Assembly: GCA_000648925.1 (NCBI GenBank)
Contig: JFHF01000048.1
Coordinates: 1-59,621, forward strand
Reading direction: 5' to 3'
DNA from: Caballeronia jiangsuensis
Lineage (GTDB): Bacteria; Pseudomonadota; Gammaproteobacteria; Burkholderiales; Burkholderiaceae
Length of the DNA stretch: 59,621 nucleotides
The notes beneath the pieces are model-generated. The model was not told where the DNA came from. It saw only the letters and a program-made list of their open reading frames with translations, and did no database searches. A program made the translations under genes and the position numbers. Of this stretch, positions 1 to 9,331 are shown one piece after another (positions within the stretch are counted from its first letter, which is position 1; each line of letters opens with the position of its first letter).

Positions 1-101
1 GATTCGATGAGCCCTTGGTGTCGAAGAGACGCCAAGTGAGCCTCCAGCTCGTTGCGGACAACTTCGTCCTTGTGGCTGTACGAGAAGAAAATGTTAACCA
101 T
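1..101 (-). CDS. TIR-domain protein, N-terminal fragment (cut by window edge)
   Basis: The leftward frame opens with ATG at 101 and stays open to the window edge, giving 33 residues. They begin MVNIFFSYSHKDE and continue with an amphipathic helix ending in HQGLIE. This is the usual first strand, box-1 loop and helix A of bacterial TIR domains. A GGGAG Shine-Dalgarno sequence lies about 5 nt upstream of the ATG. TIR domains in bacterial immunity usually hydrolyse NAD+ or make signalling nucleotides; the catalytic Glu lies outside the window, so activity cannot be judged. The gene is divergent from the HTH-nuclease-STAND gene, with about 160-200 bp between the starts, which suggests a shared control region. 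The family call is confident despite the short length; the function is inferred. Confidence 0.75.
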   Translation of the reverse strand, partial: MVNIFFSYSHKDEVVRNELEAHLASLRHQGLIE

Positions 102-262
102 AAGTCTCCCTATTCCCGATTTTGTGACGCTATAGCGGCACCCAATGAAAACTAAGTCTCGATAGCACACGAAGTACTTGCGCGACTTTGTCTTGCTTTA
201 CGGGCCCATCTACGCTTGAGCGTGACGCCGGACTGCTTTTCGATGATAATACACGGTAAACT

Positions 263-3200
263 GTGTGTGAGAAGTGGCACTCGGGAATTTTTATTCAGAT
301 GAATTCATTACATTTTGCCTACGCCAACTTTGGGGAATTACTCGGACGCTTGCGGCTCGGCGCTGGCTTCATCAAGCAGCAAGAGCTAGCCACAGCATTA
401 GGAAGGACCCAACAATCGGTCAGCCGTTGGGAGAGCGGTGCTGCTCGCCCACGCGTGAGCGACATCCGCGCGCTTGAAAAGCTGCTCGGGGCGAAAGATG
501 GTGAGCTCATGATCGCTGCGGGATACCAAACTGCGCCGCAAGAGGTCTCCTTCGAGACCTCGACATCGCTTGACCGGCCTCTTCCACTCCCTGCTCTAAC
601 GCCTGAGACTTTTGAGAGTTTCTGCGCCTCTCTGCTCGATGGTCTGTACAGAACTCGCGATGGCAAGGTGTGTCGATACGGCGGTACCGGTCACAAGCAG
701 CACGGAATTGATCTTGTCGCCACCGGCCCCTTTGGAATACATACATTCCAATGCAAGCGAGTTAGTGAATTCGGTGCCCAAAAGGTGCACGCGGCTGTTG
801 CCCAGCAAACGTTCGTTTCTGATCACAAAGTTTTGCTTCTCTCCAGCGTTGCTAGCCCAAAGGCACGAGATGCAATCGCTCTCCATTCCGAATGGGAGTT
901 GTGGGATCGAGAGGACATAACGCGAAAATTTCACCAGTTGTCCGCATTTGATCGTTTGGACCTAGTTGACCGCTATTTCAACGGACAACGCCTCGACCTG
1001 CTTGGAGAGCGAGAAGCCGGCCCAATACAGACGGCGGAAGCCTTCTTCAAGCCGTTCTTAGTCCCTGGCCGATTTTTTAATCATTCGTGGGAGCTCATTG
1101 GACACGGCTCTGAGGTTGAAGAAGTTTTTGATTCCTTGCGCGACGATTCAATCCTAGTGACTGGACTTGTCGGTGCCGCCGGATCTGGAAAAAGCCGAAT
1201 TCTGTACGAGATAACGCAGAGACTCGCTGACGAAACCTCCTTCCTGATTGGATGTATTTCTCCGACAGAGGAGATAAAAGCTCACCACTTGGAAAACCTG
1301 CGTGATTCCAATGGTGGAAAAACCATTCTTATCATTGACGATGCACACGAGCGCGAGGATTTGGGAACACTTTTGCGTCATGCTTCGGTGCCCGAGAACA
1401 ATACTCATTTGCTCCTAGCGTTACGCCCCTATGGAAGAGAAGCGCTTCGACTCCAGGCTGCGGATGTGAGCTTGTCAGGTCCACTTGTCCGCTTTGTGGA
1501 TGTCCAGCAGCAGACCCGCGAACAGGCACGTGCCCTCGCAGAATCTATCCTCGCGGCGTGCGGTGCACCTCCAACTTCGGCGTCTGACATAGCTGGTGCA
1601 ACTTACACCACTCCACTTGCGACCGTACTGGCGGCACAATTGGTCGCTCGCGACAAAATTTCTCTACAGCTACTTGGGAACGCGGAAGATTTTCGGACCC
1701 ACGTGCTTTCTCGGCTTCAAGACGTAGTTGCCCTCACTCTAGTAGGAGGTCAGGACGTTCAAAGACTTCGCGCTGTGCTTCGAATCATCGCGTTGCTTCA
1801 GCCCATTATCCCTGACGACCCCAGTTTCCTTAACATCCTCGCACAGGTCGAGGGTGTTGGACAGGCAGATGCTACCCGGTTAATTCGTCTTCTCAGCGAG
1901 GCAGGCGTTCTTTTTAAGCGCGGCGCTCGACATCGCCTTGCTCCTGACCTCTTGGCAGACGAAGTCATACGCGAGCACTACCTAGGAGCCAACGGCGAAG
2001 CGAATCAGGACGTCTCGAAAGTCTTCGACCTCTCCTGCGCGCATCTCTTAAAGAACTTGTTCATCAATCTCGGCAGATTGGACTGGCGCTTACGCGAAGG
2101 CAGAACTGACGACAGCTTATTGCTCAACAGTCTCAAGACAAAACTGCAATGGGGCACGAAGTATGACAACCCGCACGCGGAAGCTGTCGAGGCAGTAGCT
2201 TATTACCAACCTCGCTTGGCTCTAGACTTTGCAAAAAGGCTCATCGATGAAGGCCACGGAAACACCGCTGTCGTATGCAATATGATTCGGAATGCCTCGT
2301 ACACCTACAACCACTTGAGCGAAGCATGCCACCTTCTTTGGATCGCGGGACGAAACGATTCTCGGCCTATAAACCAAGACACGAGTCACGGGATACGCGT
2401 GCTGAAAGAGTTGGCGACAGTGCAGTTGAACAAACCCCTCGAGTATGTCCAACAAGTCGTCAGATTCGCGTTGTCGCTTTTGGAGCGACCTATGTCTCTC
2501 AATTTTGAGCACGCACCATTCTCTGTTTTGGAAGGGGCGCTAGGCACTGAAATCGAAACGACCAACTATGCAAAGGCGACCTTCACATTTACGCGCTACC
2601 AGCTTCCGCTGAGTCAAGTTCAAGCTATCCGCGACGAGATAACTGACGCACTGCTCAGTTGCTTGCAAGAAAGGTCGTCCCGCAAAGCTTTTTTGGCAGC
2701 ACAAACCTTGGCGCAGGCATTGCGCGGTCCGATGCACGGCGATACGTCTGATCAGGCTTGGCAAAAGGCTCACTATAAGCTGCTGCACGAGCTTTATCTC
2801 ACTCTACAAGAATTCTATCTAGACCCGGTCGTCCTCGTGCAGGTCGCAAAATCCGTAGCCTGGCACGCTTTTCATGGTTGGAAAGACACGTCATCGGAAG
2901 CAAATGCAATTTTGGCGCTGCTGAACCGGGATTTGAGAACACGCTTGACCAGAGCCCTCGTTGACGGTTGGGGAACGGACACATGGAAGCTCCATAGTTC
3001 ACTCGAGCGTGAGGAGCATCACTGTGACAAGCGATTGTTGGCTGAAGAGTTAAGGGCGACCTTCTCCAACTCCCATGACCTCCTCAACGAATTGGATGAA
3101 TGCCTCTTGGATATTTCGAAGGTGACTCGCGGTGCACATGGAGCGCCATTTCTGTTCATAAACCAGCTCATGGATTCCCAACCCGAGCTTGCCGGCGAGC

Positions 3201-4336
3201 TGGTGTTAAGAAGCCTCGAGCGTCGAGCTGGCCACCTGAGTCCATACGTAGGCCATGCATTGTCGGTAATCCTGTCCAACGGTGATACAAGTCTCATAAA
3301 CGATTACATCGCGAGCGGAGAAAATTCATCGGAAGCTCTAGCCAAAGTTGCAGAAGCCTATGGGACATTTTCGACAACTCGACCTTACACGCTTTTTGAA
3401 ATTAACCTGTTTAAGCGGATCTTCTCAACGACAGACCCGCAGGTATTGTTTTGTGCCTCAAGGCTGCTACGCCAGCTAGCCGGGCGTTCACCAGCATTAG
3501 CGCTTGAGCTCGTCTGCCTAGTAGATTTCCTTGTGGATGCCAGAGCTGTACACGACATGTTCATGTGGATGGCAGACGACAAGCTCATTCCCGCTGGGGA
3601 GGTCAATATCAGGCGGCCCGAGCTCTTGAGGAAACTGGTCGCATTAGACGATCTGGACGATCATTGGATTCGAGAGTTCCTGCTTTCATCGATGAAGCAG
3701 TCGCCCTCAAGTGTCGTTGAAATGGTTAAGGCGAGAATTGTCGAGGCTCTGCGCAGAAACGACTGGACTTATACTCCACTTCAAAAGGACTTCAACGGCA
3801 AAGGCTTGGAATTATCGGAGATTGAAACAGGTCCTTATTTGCTCCGAGACCTTTTAGACTGGGCGCAAAGCAATGCGTTTGAAGGGCGAAGCCTCCAACT
3901 CGTCGGTGAAGCAATCTCCGGACTCTGCGGTGACTTTAGTGAGCCTGTATTGGAAACCCTTCTTGCATGGACGTCGGGTGGAACGTCAAGCCACGGGACG
4001 CTTGCAGCATTCATCTTGGCCGAAAGCCAGCCCACAATCATCTATGAGTTTCCGACGCTGATACGGAGATTTCTCGATGCGGCCGAGCTGATCAGTGAAC
4101 CCGTCATGAACAACGTCCGAACCTCAATATCGATGGCTGCACTCTCTGGAGGACGAATGGGAACCCCTGGCGAGCCGTTTCCCGAGGATATTCGCCTAGA
4201 GAAGCATTGCATCAATATGTTAGCCACGTTAAGTCGCGTGGAGCCTACGTTCGAGTTATACGACGGGCTGCTCAAATACGCTCGCCACTCCATTGCTCAT
4301 CAACGAAGGGCCGATGATCTCGATGAGGACGACTAG
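263..4336 (+). CDS. XRE HTH - Mrr-like nuclease - STAND NTPase fusion protein
   Basis: This 1,357-codon protein has four parts. Residues about 36-76 form an XRE-type helix-turn-helix (QQELATALGRTQQSVSRWES). Residues about 110-215 are an Mrr-like PD-(D/E)XK nuclease with HGID (D150) and the QxK form of the motif (Q163, K165). A P-loop NTPase follows, with Walker A GAAGSGKS at 304-311 and Walker B TILIIDDAHE at 354-363. About 800 residues of helical, repeat-like sequence complete it. The plan resembles STAND defence effectors such as Avs proteins, in which the C-terminus senses a phage protein and the N-terminal nuclease kills; an added DNA-binding domain at the front is unusual. The first start is GTG 263; ATG 299 (residue 13) is an equally good start and neither has a strong ribosome site. 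It lies beside a divergent TIR gene. The domains are visible; the defence role is inferred. Confidence 0.85.
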   Translation: MCEKWHSGIFIQMNSLHFAYANFGELLGRLRLGAGFIKQQELATALGRTQQSVSRWESGAARPRVSDIRALEKLLGAKDGELMIAAGYQTAPQEVSFETSTSLDRPLPLPALTPETFESFCASLLDGLYRTRDGKVCRYGGTGHKQHGIDLVATGPFGIHTFQCKRVSEFGAQKVHAAVAQQTFVSDHKVLLLSSVASPKARDAIALHSEWELWDREDITRKFHQLSAFDRLDLVDRYFNGQRLDLLGEREAGPIQTAEAFFKPFLVPGRFFNHSWELIGHGSEVEEVFDSLRDDSILVTGLVGAAGSGKSRILYEITQRLADETSFLIGCISPTEEIKAHHLENLRDSNGGKTILIIDDAHEREDLGTLLRHASVPENNTHLLLALRPYGREALRLQAADVSLSGPLVRFVDVQQQTREQARALAESILAACGAPPTSASDIAGATYTTPLATVLAAQLVARDKISLQLLGNAEDFRTHVLSRLQDVVALTLVGGQDVQRLRAVLRIIALLQPIIPDDPSFLNILAQVEGVGQADATRLIRLLSEAGVLFKRGARHRLAPDLLADEVIREHYLGANGEANQDVSKVFDLSCAHLLKNLFINLGRLDWRLREGRTDDSLLLNSLKTKLQWGTKYDNPHAEAVEAVAYYQPRLALDFAKRLIDEGHGNTAVVCNMIRNASYTYNHLSEACHLLWIAGRNDSRPINQDTSHGIRVLKELATVQLNKPLEYVQQVVRFALSLLERPMSLNFEHAPFSVLEGALGTEIETTNYAKATFTFTRYQLPLSQVQAIRDEITDALLSCLQERSSRKAFLAAQTLAQALRGPMHGDTSDQAWQKAHYKLLHELYLTLQEFYLDPVVLVQVAKSVAWHAFHGWKDTSSEANAILALLNRDLRTRLTRALVDGWGTDTWKLHSSLEREEHHCDKRLLAEELRATFSNSHDLLNELDECLLDISKVTRGAHGAPFLFINQLMDSQPELAGELVLRSLERRAGHLSPYVGHALSVILSNGDTSLINDYIASGENSSEALAKVAEAYGTFSTTRPYTLFEINLFKRIFSTTDPQVLFCASRLLRQLAGRSPALALELVCLVDFLVDARAVHDMFMWMADDKLIPAGEVNIRRPELLRKLVALDDLDDHWIREFLLSSMKQSPSSVVEMVKARIVEALRRNDWTYTPLQKDFNGKGLELSEIETGPYLLRDLLDWAQSNAFEGRSLQLVGEAISGLCGDFSEPVLETLLAWTSGGTSSHGTLAAFILAESQPTIIYEFPTLIRRFLDAAELISEPVMNNVRTSISMAALSGGRMGTPGEPFPEDIRLEKHCINMLATLSRVEPTFELYDGLLKYARHSIAHQRRADDLDEDD

Positions 4337-4622
4337 AACGCAGATGTTGCTCTGTAAATCGGCGCCTACTCTCTTCCATCGATTTGGCGAAAAGCTCAGG
4401 GGCTTCCTGTGTTCCTCGTTATCCTTTCATTTTCATGAACTCGCATCAAATCCAAAGCGATTAACTCCCACGCTTTAGACCGCCAAGTCTCGCAGCTTTG
4501 ATCGAAAAGTTTTTGTCCGCTTTTGTAACCATCTCGCGCTCGTCGACGAACTAGAGCGTATGGCCCGGCAAATTCAGACAACGGTCATGAGCAACAATTC
4601 CAACTGCGAGAGGTAACGAGGA
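4337..4622. other. intergenic, no gene seen
   Basis: This is 286 bp between the STAND gene and the propeller lipoprotein. No convincing coding frame, strong hairpin or RNA gene was recognised. It presumably carries the lipoprotein promoter. Confidence 0.4.
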
Positions 4623-5798
4623 ATGAAGCAACATATTCTGCTGGCAGCAACTATGACCGCCATGCTTGCTGCGTGCGGCGGCGGCTCCGACGACAATCCG
4701 GCACCCGTGCACCAACTGTTTGCACAAACTAACGACTCATCGAACACGGTTGTGCGCTTCGTGCGCAACGCAGATGGCACGCTTACGCCGAAGGGAACGG
4801 TCGCGACAGGAGGCAGAGGGACAAACGGCGTCAACTACTTCATGGGCAACATCGTGGCGCCGGACGCTTTGACCAGTAACAACAGTCTCATCGTCTCGCC
4901 CGATGGCACACGCCTCTTTGTCGCCAACGCGGGCGACAATACCGTAAGCACGTTCTCAATCACCAGTTCAGGCGACTTGTCGCTGCTGGCGGTCTCACCG
5001 ACCGGAGGCGTACGTCCAACATCACTGGCGTTTTCGAACGGCGTGCTCTATGTGACCCATCAACAGGGTGCTCAGGAGCTTGGCGCCTATCGCGTCGGGT
5101 CCGATGGGAAACTCACATCACTCGCCCAGTACACCGTCGCTGCGCAAGATGCCCTTCCAACCCAAGTCGCCGTCAGCCCCGACGGGAAGTTTGTTGTCGT
5201 CAATGGGTTCCTGAAGACCGTCACTCCTGTCACGCCTTTGAACATGCTTCTCGCCTATCCGATCAACAGTGATGGAACGCTGGGACAGCCCGTAAGTAGT
5301 AAGTCAGCAGGGGTCGGGCCGTTCGGTGGCCGATTCGGTTCCGGCGCGCTGGCAGCCGCCTACATCGTCACAGAGGCAGCCGGAGGCACGGCCAGTTCAT
5401 ATTCGCTTTCCTCAACGGGAAGCTTTTCGACGCTAAGTGGACCTATCGCTGTCACCGGCCAACAAGCGCCGTGCTGGATTGCTCTGACGCCGGACAACAA
5501 GTTTGCCTACGTTGGCAACGGTAGTGGCGCGGTGTCGCTTTTCTCTCTCGACACTACCGGTAAGCTGACACTCGTCAACACAGCGGTTGCGACAGAAACG
5601 GCAGTTGCAGGTCAAGCTTCCGCATTCGCTAACGACTCTTGGATTAGTCCGGACGGCAAATACCTATATCAGGACTATGCCGGCGACGACAAAATCGTGT
5701 CATACACGATCGGACCCAACGGCACACTGACGAAGCTCGGTGAGCAACCTGCCAACACAGTGTCGAAGATCAGCCTCCAAGGTCTTACCGGTACTTGA
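4623..5798 (+). CDS. lactonase-like seven-bladed beta-propeller lipoprotein
   Basis: The protein has 391 residues. The N-terminus is a lipoprotein signal, with lipobox LAAC and the modified Cys at 18, followed by GGGSDD. The rest is a chain of beta-propeller blades with repeated NADGTLTP, SPDGTRLFVAN, SPDGKFVVV and TPDNKFAYVGN motifs. This pattern is typical of the 6-phosphogluconolactonase/lactonase family (PF10282). The lipoprotein signal implies a membrane-anchored periplasmic or outer-membrane location, so cytosolic sugar-lactone hydrolysis is unlikely. A purine-rich GAGG stretch precedes the ATG. A hairpin terminator follows at 5873-5898. The substrate is unknown. Confidence 0.8.
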   Translation: MKQHILLAATMTAMLAACGGGSDDNPAPVHQLFAQTNDSSNTVVRFVRNADGTLTPKGTVATGGRGTNGVNYFMGNIVAPDALTSNNSLIVSPDGTRLFVANAGDNTVSTFSITSSGDLSLLAVSPTGGVRPTSLAFSNGVLYVTHQQGAQELGAYRVGSDGKLTSLAQYTVAAQDALPTQVAVSPDGKFVVVNGFLKTVTPVTPLNMLLAYPINSDGTLGQPVSSKSAGVGPFGGRFGSGALAAAYIVTEAAGGTASSYSLSSTGSFSTLSGPIAVTGQQAPCWIALTPDNKFAYVGNGSGAVSLFSLDTTGKLTLVNTAVATETAVAGQASAFANDSWISPDGKYLYQDYAGDDKIVSYTIGPNGTLTKLGEQPANTVSKISLQGLTGT

Positions 5799-5872
5799 TT
5801 TCGCCGTGCTTTAGACGAGACCCGCGCCAACCGCGAAATTATTTCGCGAGATGTGCGAGCCTCGCCCTTGGG

Positions 5873-5898
5873 AAAGTGGCCCAACGCCGGGCCACTTT
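5873..5898. terminator. perfect 10-bp hairpin between convergent genes
   Basis: AAAGTGGCCC and GGGCCACTTT flank a 6-nt loop, so the arms are perfectly complementary. It lies between the convergent lipoprotein and lumazine synthase genes and has T/A-rich arm ends, so it could terminate both. A second short palindrome (CGCGAAAT/ATTTCGCG, 5832-5848) sits just upstream. Confidence 0.65.
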
Positions 5899-5926
5899 AA
5901 ATCGCGTGTTCTTCAACTGACCGACG

Positions 5927-6424
5927 TCAAACTGGCAAGGCGCTCAGTTTGACCACCGTGTCTGCGCACGCATGCGCGGCCTCGGCGCCCTTGACCACAA
6001 AATGTTCTGCAAAAAAGCTGATATGTTCTACGCCGCCGTGGAAATGATGGGGCGTCAGAACCGCAGAGAACACCGGCGTGCCCGTTTCGAGTTGCACTTG
6101 CATCAGCCCGTTAATAACCGCCGTCGCAACGAAATCATGCCGATAGATACCACCGTCGACAACAAGCCCTGCCGCGACGATGCCCGCGTAACGCCCGCTT
6201 TGCGCCAACCGCTTGGCGTGGAGCGGGATTTCAAATGCGCCCGGCACCTCAAAGAGTTCAATGTCTTCCAGATTAAAGCCCTTCTTGACCAACGACTCGA
6301 CAAATGAGGCCTTGCATTGATCGACGATGTCTCGATGCCAGCAGGCCTGGACAAATGCGATACGGGGACGCTGAGAACCAGCAGAAGAGACTACGTCTGC
6401 TTCGATAGGGTTGGAGCTATTCAT
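5927..6424 (-). CDS. ribH: 6,7-dimethyl-8-ribityllumazine synthase, type II (RibH2-like)
   Basis: The enzyme condenses 5-amino-6-ribitylaminouracil with 3,4-dihydroxy-2-butanone 4-phosphate, the penultimate step of riboflavin synthesis. The 165 residues show FVQACWH near the N-terminus, EVPGAFEIPL (about 59-68), the catalytic-loop GGIYRHDFVA with His96, and a C-terminus ending in a short helix. The form resembles the decameric type II enzymes known from Brucella and Mesorhizobium more than the usual 60-mer RibH. The gene stands alone, with no other rib genes nearby, and is preceded by an FMN riboswitch, so it should be turned down when FMN is plentiful. A second, housekeeping ribH elsewhere in the genome is likely. 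Confidence 0.9.
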   Translation of the reverse strand: MNSSNPIEADVVSSAGSQRPRIAFVQACWHRDIVDQCKASFVESLVKKGFNLEDIELFEVPGAFEIPLHAKRLAQSGRYAGIVAAGLVVDGGIYRHDFVATAVINGLMQVQLETGTPVFSAVLTPHHFHGGVEHISFFAEHFVVKGAEAAHACADTVVKLSALPV

Positions 6425-6528
6425 GAGCCTATGCCTGTTAGTGTGAACAGGGCGAAGGACAGCGAATGAAAACTAGGCGCGAACATGCGCACAAATGCGC
6501 GAGCACGCCTAATCTAACTAGCTATCCT

Positions 6529-6685
6529 GTTCTCTTTCATCCGGACTATACCGTCGGCCCCGGAATCTAACCGAGTCTGCTGACCCTATCGAACAAGCGA
6601 TCATTCGATAAGCGCTCGCGGGCTACATCCCTTGGCAATTGCTGGATGATTACCGCCGGTGGGGAATCTCACCCCGCCCCGAGAA
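6529..6685 (-). promoter_or_regulatory. FMN riboswitch (RFN element)
   Basis: Read on the minus strand, this stretch has the conserved RFN parts in order: GGGGCGGGGTGAGATTCCCC, ACCGGCGGTAAT, AGCCCGCGAGCG, a variable stem GCTTATCGAATGATC-type arm, GGTCAGCAGACTCGGT, TTCCGGGGCCGACGGTATAG and TCCGGATGAAAGAGAAC. The order and spacing match the six-stem FMN aptamer. The ribH start lies about 105 nt downstream, leaving room for an expression platform. A T-rich AT stretch just upstream (about 6725-6745) probably holds the promoter. Confidence 0.95.
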
Positions 6686-6739
6686 CATGTTCTTCGTGAC
6701 ATGAAGAAAGAGGTGTACGGTACCACGAATCTACAATAA

Positions 6740-7053
6740 AAAACGCGCCCCAATTCTTACGCCTGGTGAGTGAAAGAGAGAGAATGACGCATTCGTTCCA
6801 CGCTCACCGTTCTCACTCGTGCGACAAAGCATGATTTGCATAAGCAATGAGAAAACGATTGCCAGACCGACTGCGATAACTGCGTGTCACGTCTCGGCCC
6901 AACAGCAGGAAGGCTTGGGGCGGAATGGCGCAAAGAGCGCAACTTATCTTCCAAACCAATTAATGGCACCGCTTCGCTCGAGGAGACGGCACGTGGACGA
7001 CACCTCGCGACTTCCTGTTCGCATATTCAGAACGATGCGTTCGTGTTTTCTGA
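6740..7053. other. intergenic, no gene seen
   Basis: About 310 bp lie upstream of the riboswitch and downstream of the PagL-like gene. The frames here have no recognisable protein pattern. It likely contains the riboswitch promoter. Confidence 0.4.
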
Positions 7054-7617
7054 TCAGAAATTGTATTGCAGATAAATCTGTTCAAAATTGATGCCAGGGT
7101 TCGGCTCTTTGATGCTCGCGTTCGATAGATGCTGAAAGCGGAACCCGGCCTGGTAGCTCTGCTTCTGCCCGAAGATCATGCCGACGCCAACCATATCGGC
7201 AAACTGGAAGCCAGTCGATAGCGTGTAGTCTTGCGTTATTCGGGCATGCGACAGCACTCTCACGCCGACTCCGGCCTCAACGAATGGTCGGAAGTAGCCG
7301 GAACTCTTTATGAACCTCAGAACTGGAGTCAGGCCAAACTCCCACACGTTCGAATTCACAGCGTTGCTCTCGGTCGTATGCCAGTAGCCGATGTGCCCTT
7401 CACCGACGAGCGTGAAATGAAATCCACTAACTTCCCACCAAGTCAGGTTCGGATCCCACACAACCCCAACATCAGCCTTCTTGAAGTCGTGATTGGCTAC
7501 GCCACCTGCGATCTGCAAACCCCAACGATCGGCATATGCTGACGTCGTGCCGAGGCTGAGTGCGACTGCGAGAGCGCTACGGAAGATTTTGTCACGCCAG
7601 AATGTTTTAGTTTGCAT
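7054..7617 (-). CDS. pagL: PagL-like lipid A 3-O-deacylase
   Basis: PagL is an outer-membrane beta-barrel that removes the 3-O acyl chain of lipid A. From ATG 7617 the protein has 187 residues: a Lys/Arg-containing start (MQTKTFWRDKIFR), a hydrophobic signal ending TTSAYA, then alternating beta-strand sequence. The C-terminal QHLSNASI carries the expected catalytic His163 and Ser165, followed by EPNPGINF and a terminal aromatic LQYNF. The frame is open upstream to 7713, but that extension lacks signal-peptide character, so the internal start is preferred. The neighbours are unrelated. The function follows from the family; the ribosome site is weak. Confidence 0.85.
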   Translation of the reverse strand: MQTKTFWRDKIFRSALAVALSLGTTSAYADRWGLQIAGGVANHDFKKADVGVVWDPNLTWWEVSGFHFTLVGEGHIGYWHTTESNAVNSNVWEFGLTPVLRFIKSSGYFRPFVEAGVGVRVLSHARITQDYTLSTGFQFADMVGVGMIFGQKQSYQAGFRFQHLSNASIKEPNPGINFEQIYLQYNF

Positions 7618-7966
7618 GAGCGTACTGAGGACGTTAGCGGCGACCTTAGCCGAAGAAATGTCGAGCGATTGTAGTGCTCCCCAGCTAACGTTGCATGGAT
7701 CGCCATTCCTCAACCTACCATTACCATATCCAATCCCGTCTATCTAAACAGGATCGAGGTGGTAGTGATGCGCAAGGATGCTCCCGCCGCCCACTGAGAC
7801 GTGCGAGTAGCCAAATCGAACTTCTGCTGACGGAGTCTTCGCTATTTGTTTAGTTGCTATGGAGAAACAAACTTACTAAACTCCCTACGCCGCTCATCTC
7901 AATTTACGCGAGTGGTTCTGTAATGTCGTATTTGAGCGCCGTACACGTTAAGGTCGGCATCGATTA

Positions 7967-8485
7967 GTGGCTTCAAAAACTATCAAAGCGGAAAGCGCCC
8001 GTTGGCAGTCGACGGCACTGAACCGGAAATCGGCCATGGCAATGAAATCCAAAGCGTCGTCCTCAATTCGACCTCCCCTAACACACTCCGAGATAGCCGA
8101 TGGAAAGCGACGAAGCATGTTTGAGGTCGTGGCCGCCATCATCGCCTACCTTGCTTTCACCTCAGCAGTAGCGATTGCTGCGGTCAAGACTGACTCTCAG
8201 GCGCCCGCCTTTGCAGCCATCGCTACGGTGTTCGTGCTCGCGGGAATTTTGATGGTCAGCTTCGTGTTTCACAGGCTCGACAGGTACACCCCTGTGTCCG
8301 AGTGCGGTGTAAAAGAAATTGACGAAATTGCACGCCGCTGTCGACAATGCGGAGAATACAAACTACGAGTCGTTGCCATGGGCCGCCCATTGCTTGGAGA
8401 GGATCTGCGGATCCTGTCTCAATTCCTACACGGGAAGACTTACGGCGACATTGATTCAAGTACGGACCCGGATGGCGCTGATTGA
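7967..8485 (+). CDS. small membrane protein of unknown function
   Basis: 172 residues follow GTG 7967, which has AAGG about 12 nt upstream; ATG 8036 and ATG 8042 are alternative starts. The first part is basic and Ser/Ala-rich. Two hydrophobic segments follow (about residues 53-70 and 80-100). The cytoplasmic-looking tail contains CRQCGEYKLRVVAMGRPLLGEDL, so a short loop with two Cys in a C-x2-C arrangement is present. No family was recognised. The gene is convergent with the broken GGDEF gene. It could be a real small membrane protein; no function is proposed. Confidence 0.5.
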   Translation: MASKTIKAESARWQSTALNRKSAMAMKSKASSSIRPPLTHSEIADGKRRSMFEVVAAIIAYLAFTSAVAIAAVKTDSQAPAFAAIATVFVLAGILMVSFVFHRLDRYTPVSECGVKEIDEIARRCRQCGEYKLRVVAMGRPLLGEDLRILSQFLHGKTYGDIDSSTDPDGAD

Positions 8486-9267
8486 AAGGTCGTTGGCACG
8501 AATCCGCGGCGAACCTTATATAAGACTGCTGTTTGCACGACCATGCTAGGCGTATTAGTGTGTCTGAGCAGGCGGCATATATTTCTCTGAGATGCCGCTC
8601 ATGTCTGCCTCTATGTCGATAACCCGGTTTCGCCCGGATGCCTTCGCTCGGTACAGGCCGGCATCCGCCGCGCCAAGAATACCCTTGGGCGATTTATCGA
8701 ATATTGACGTCCAAGCGGCATGACCGATCGAAACTGTAATTGGCGCAGAGCATTGGGATGTGGACGGGAGCGAGGCGACCCTTTCGCGGATGTCCTCCGC
8801 GACACTCATTGCCGCCTTGGAAGAATGTCCAGGAAGCACGACGACAAACTCTTCGCCACCGAATCGTGCAGCGAAGCCCCCATATTTGTTGGTCGCGATG
8901 CTCAACGTGTGTGCTACTTGCTTCAGTGCCTCGTCGCCTGCAAGGTGTCCACAGGTGTCGTTATAACTCTTGAAATGATCGACATCAATCAGCAACACCG
9001 AGAACGGTCGTCTTCGTCCATCGGCAATAGCTATGAGCTTATCCAATTCCGCATCGAGATAAGAACGATTGAAAACGCCCGTCAAGCCGTCGCGTTGCGA
9101 GCTTGCCATGAGTTCCTGATGTGACTCGTTCAACGCGCGATACAACCTGTTCGTCTCGTGCATCAGCATCCCAAGAACCACACTCGACGACACCATGGAA
9201 GCTGCCTTAGCTGCATACCAGCCAACAGAAAACCGCGCGCCGCCGATGAGGGTAAGTATTACATCAC

Positions 9268-9308
9268 TGGGCCGGCCCCCGCAAATACCGGACATGCGGC
9301 AACGCTTA
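9268..9308. repeat. left terminal inverted repeat of the IS
   Basis: It pairs imperfectly with 10563-10603. Shared blocks are GCCCCCGCA, CCGGACA and CGCTTA. Confidence 0.85.
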
Positions 9309-9331
9309 AATTTTGAGGTAGTCTTCTGCCT

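Noticed and set aside
7494..7747. Plus-strand frame opposite the PagL-like gene
   Set aside because: It is the shadow of a gene with a clear signal peptide, beta-strand pattern and PagL motif on the other strand.
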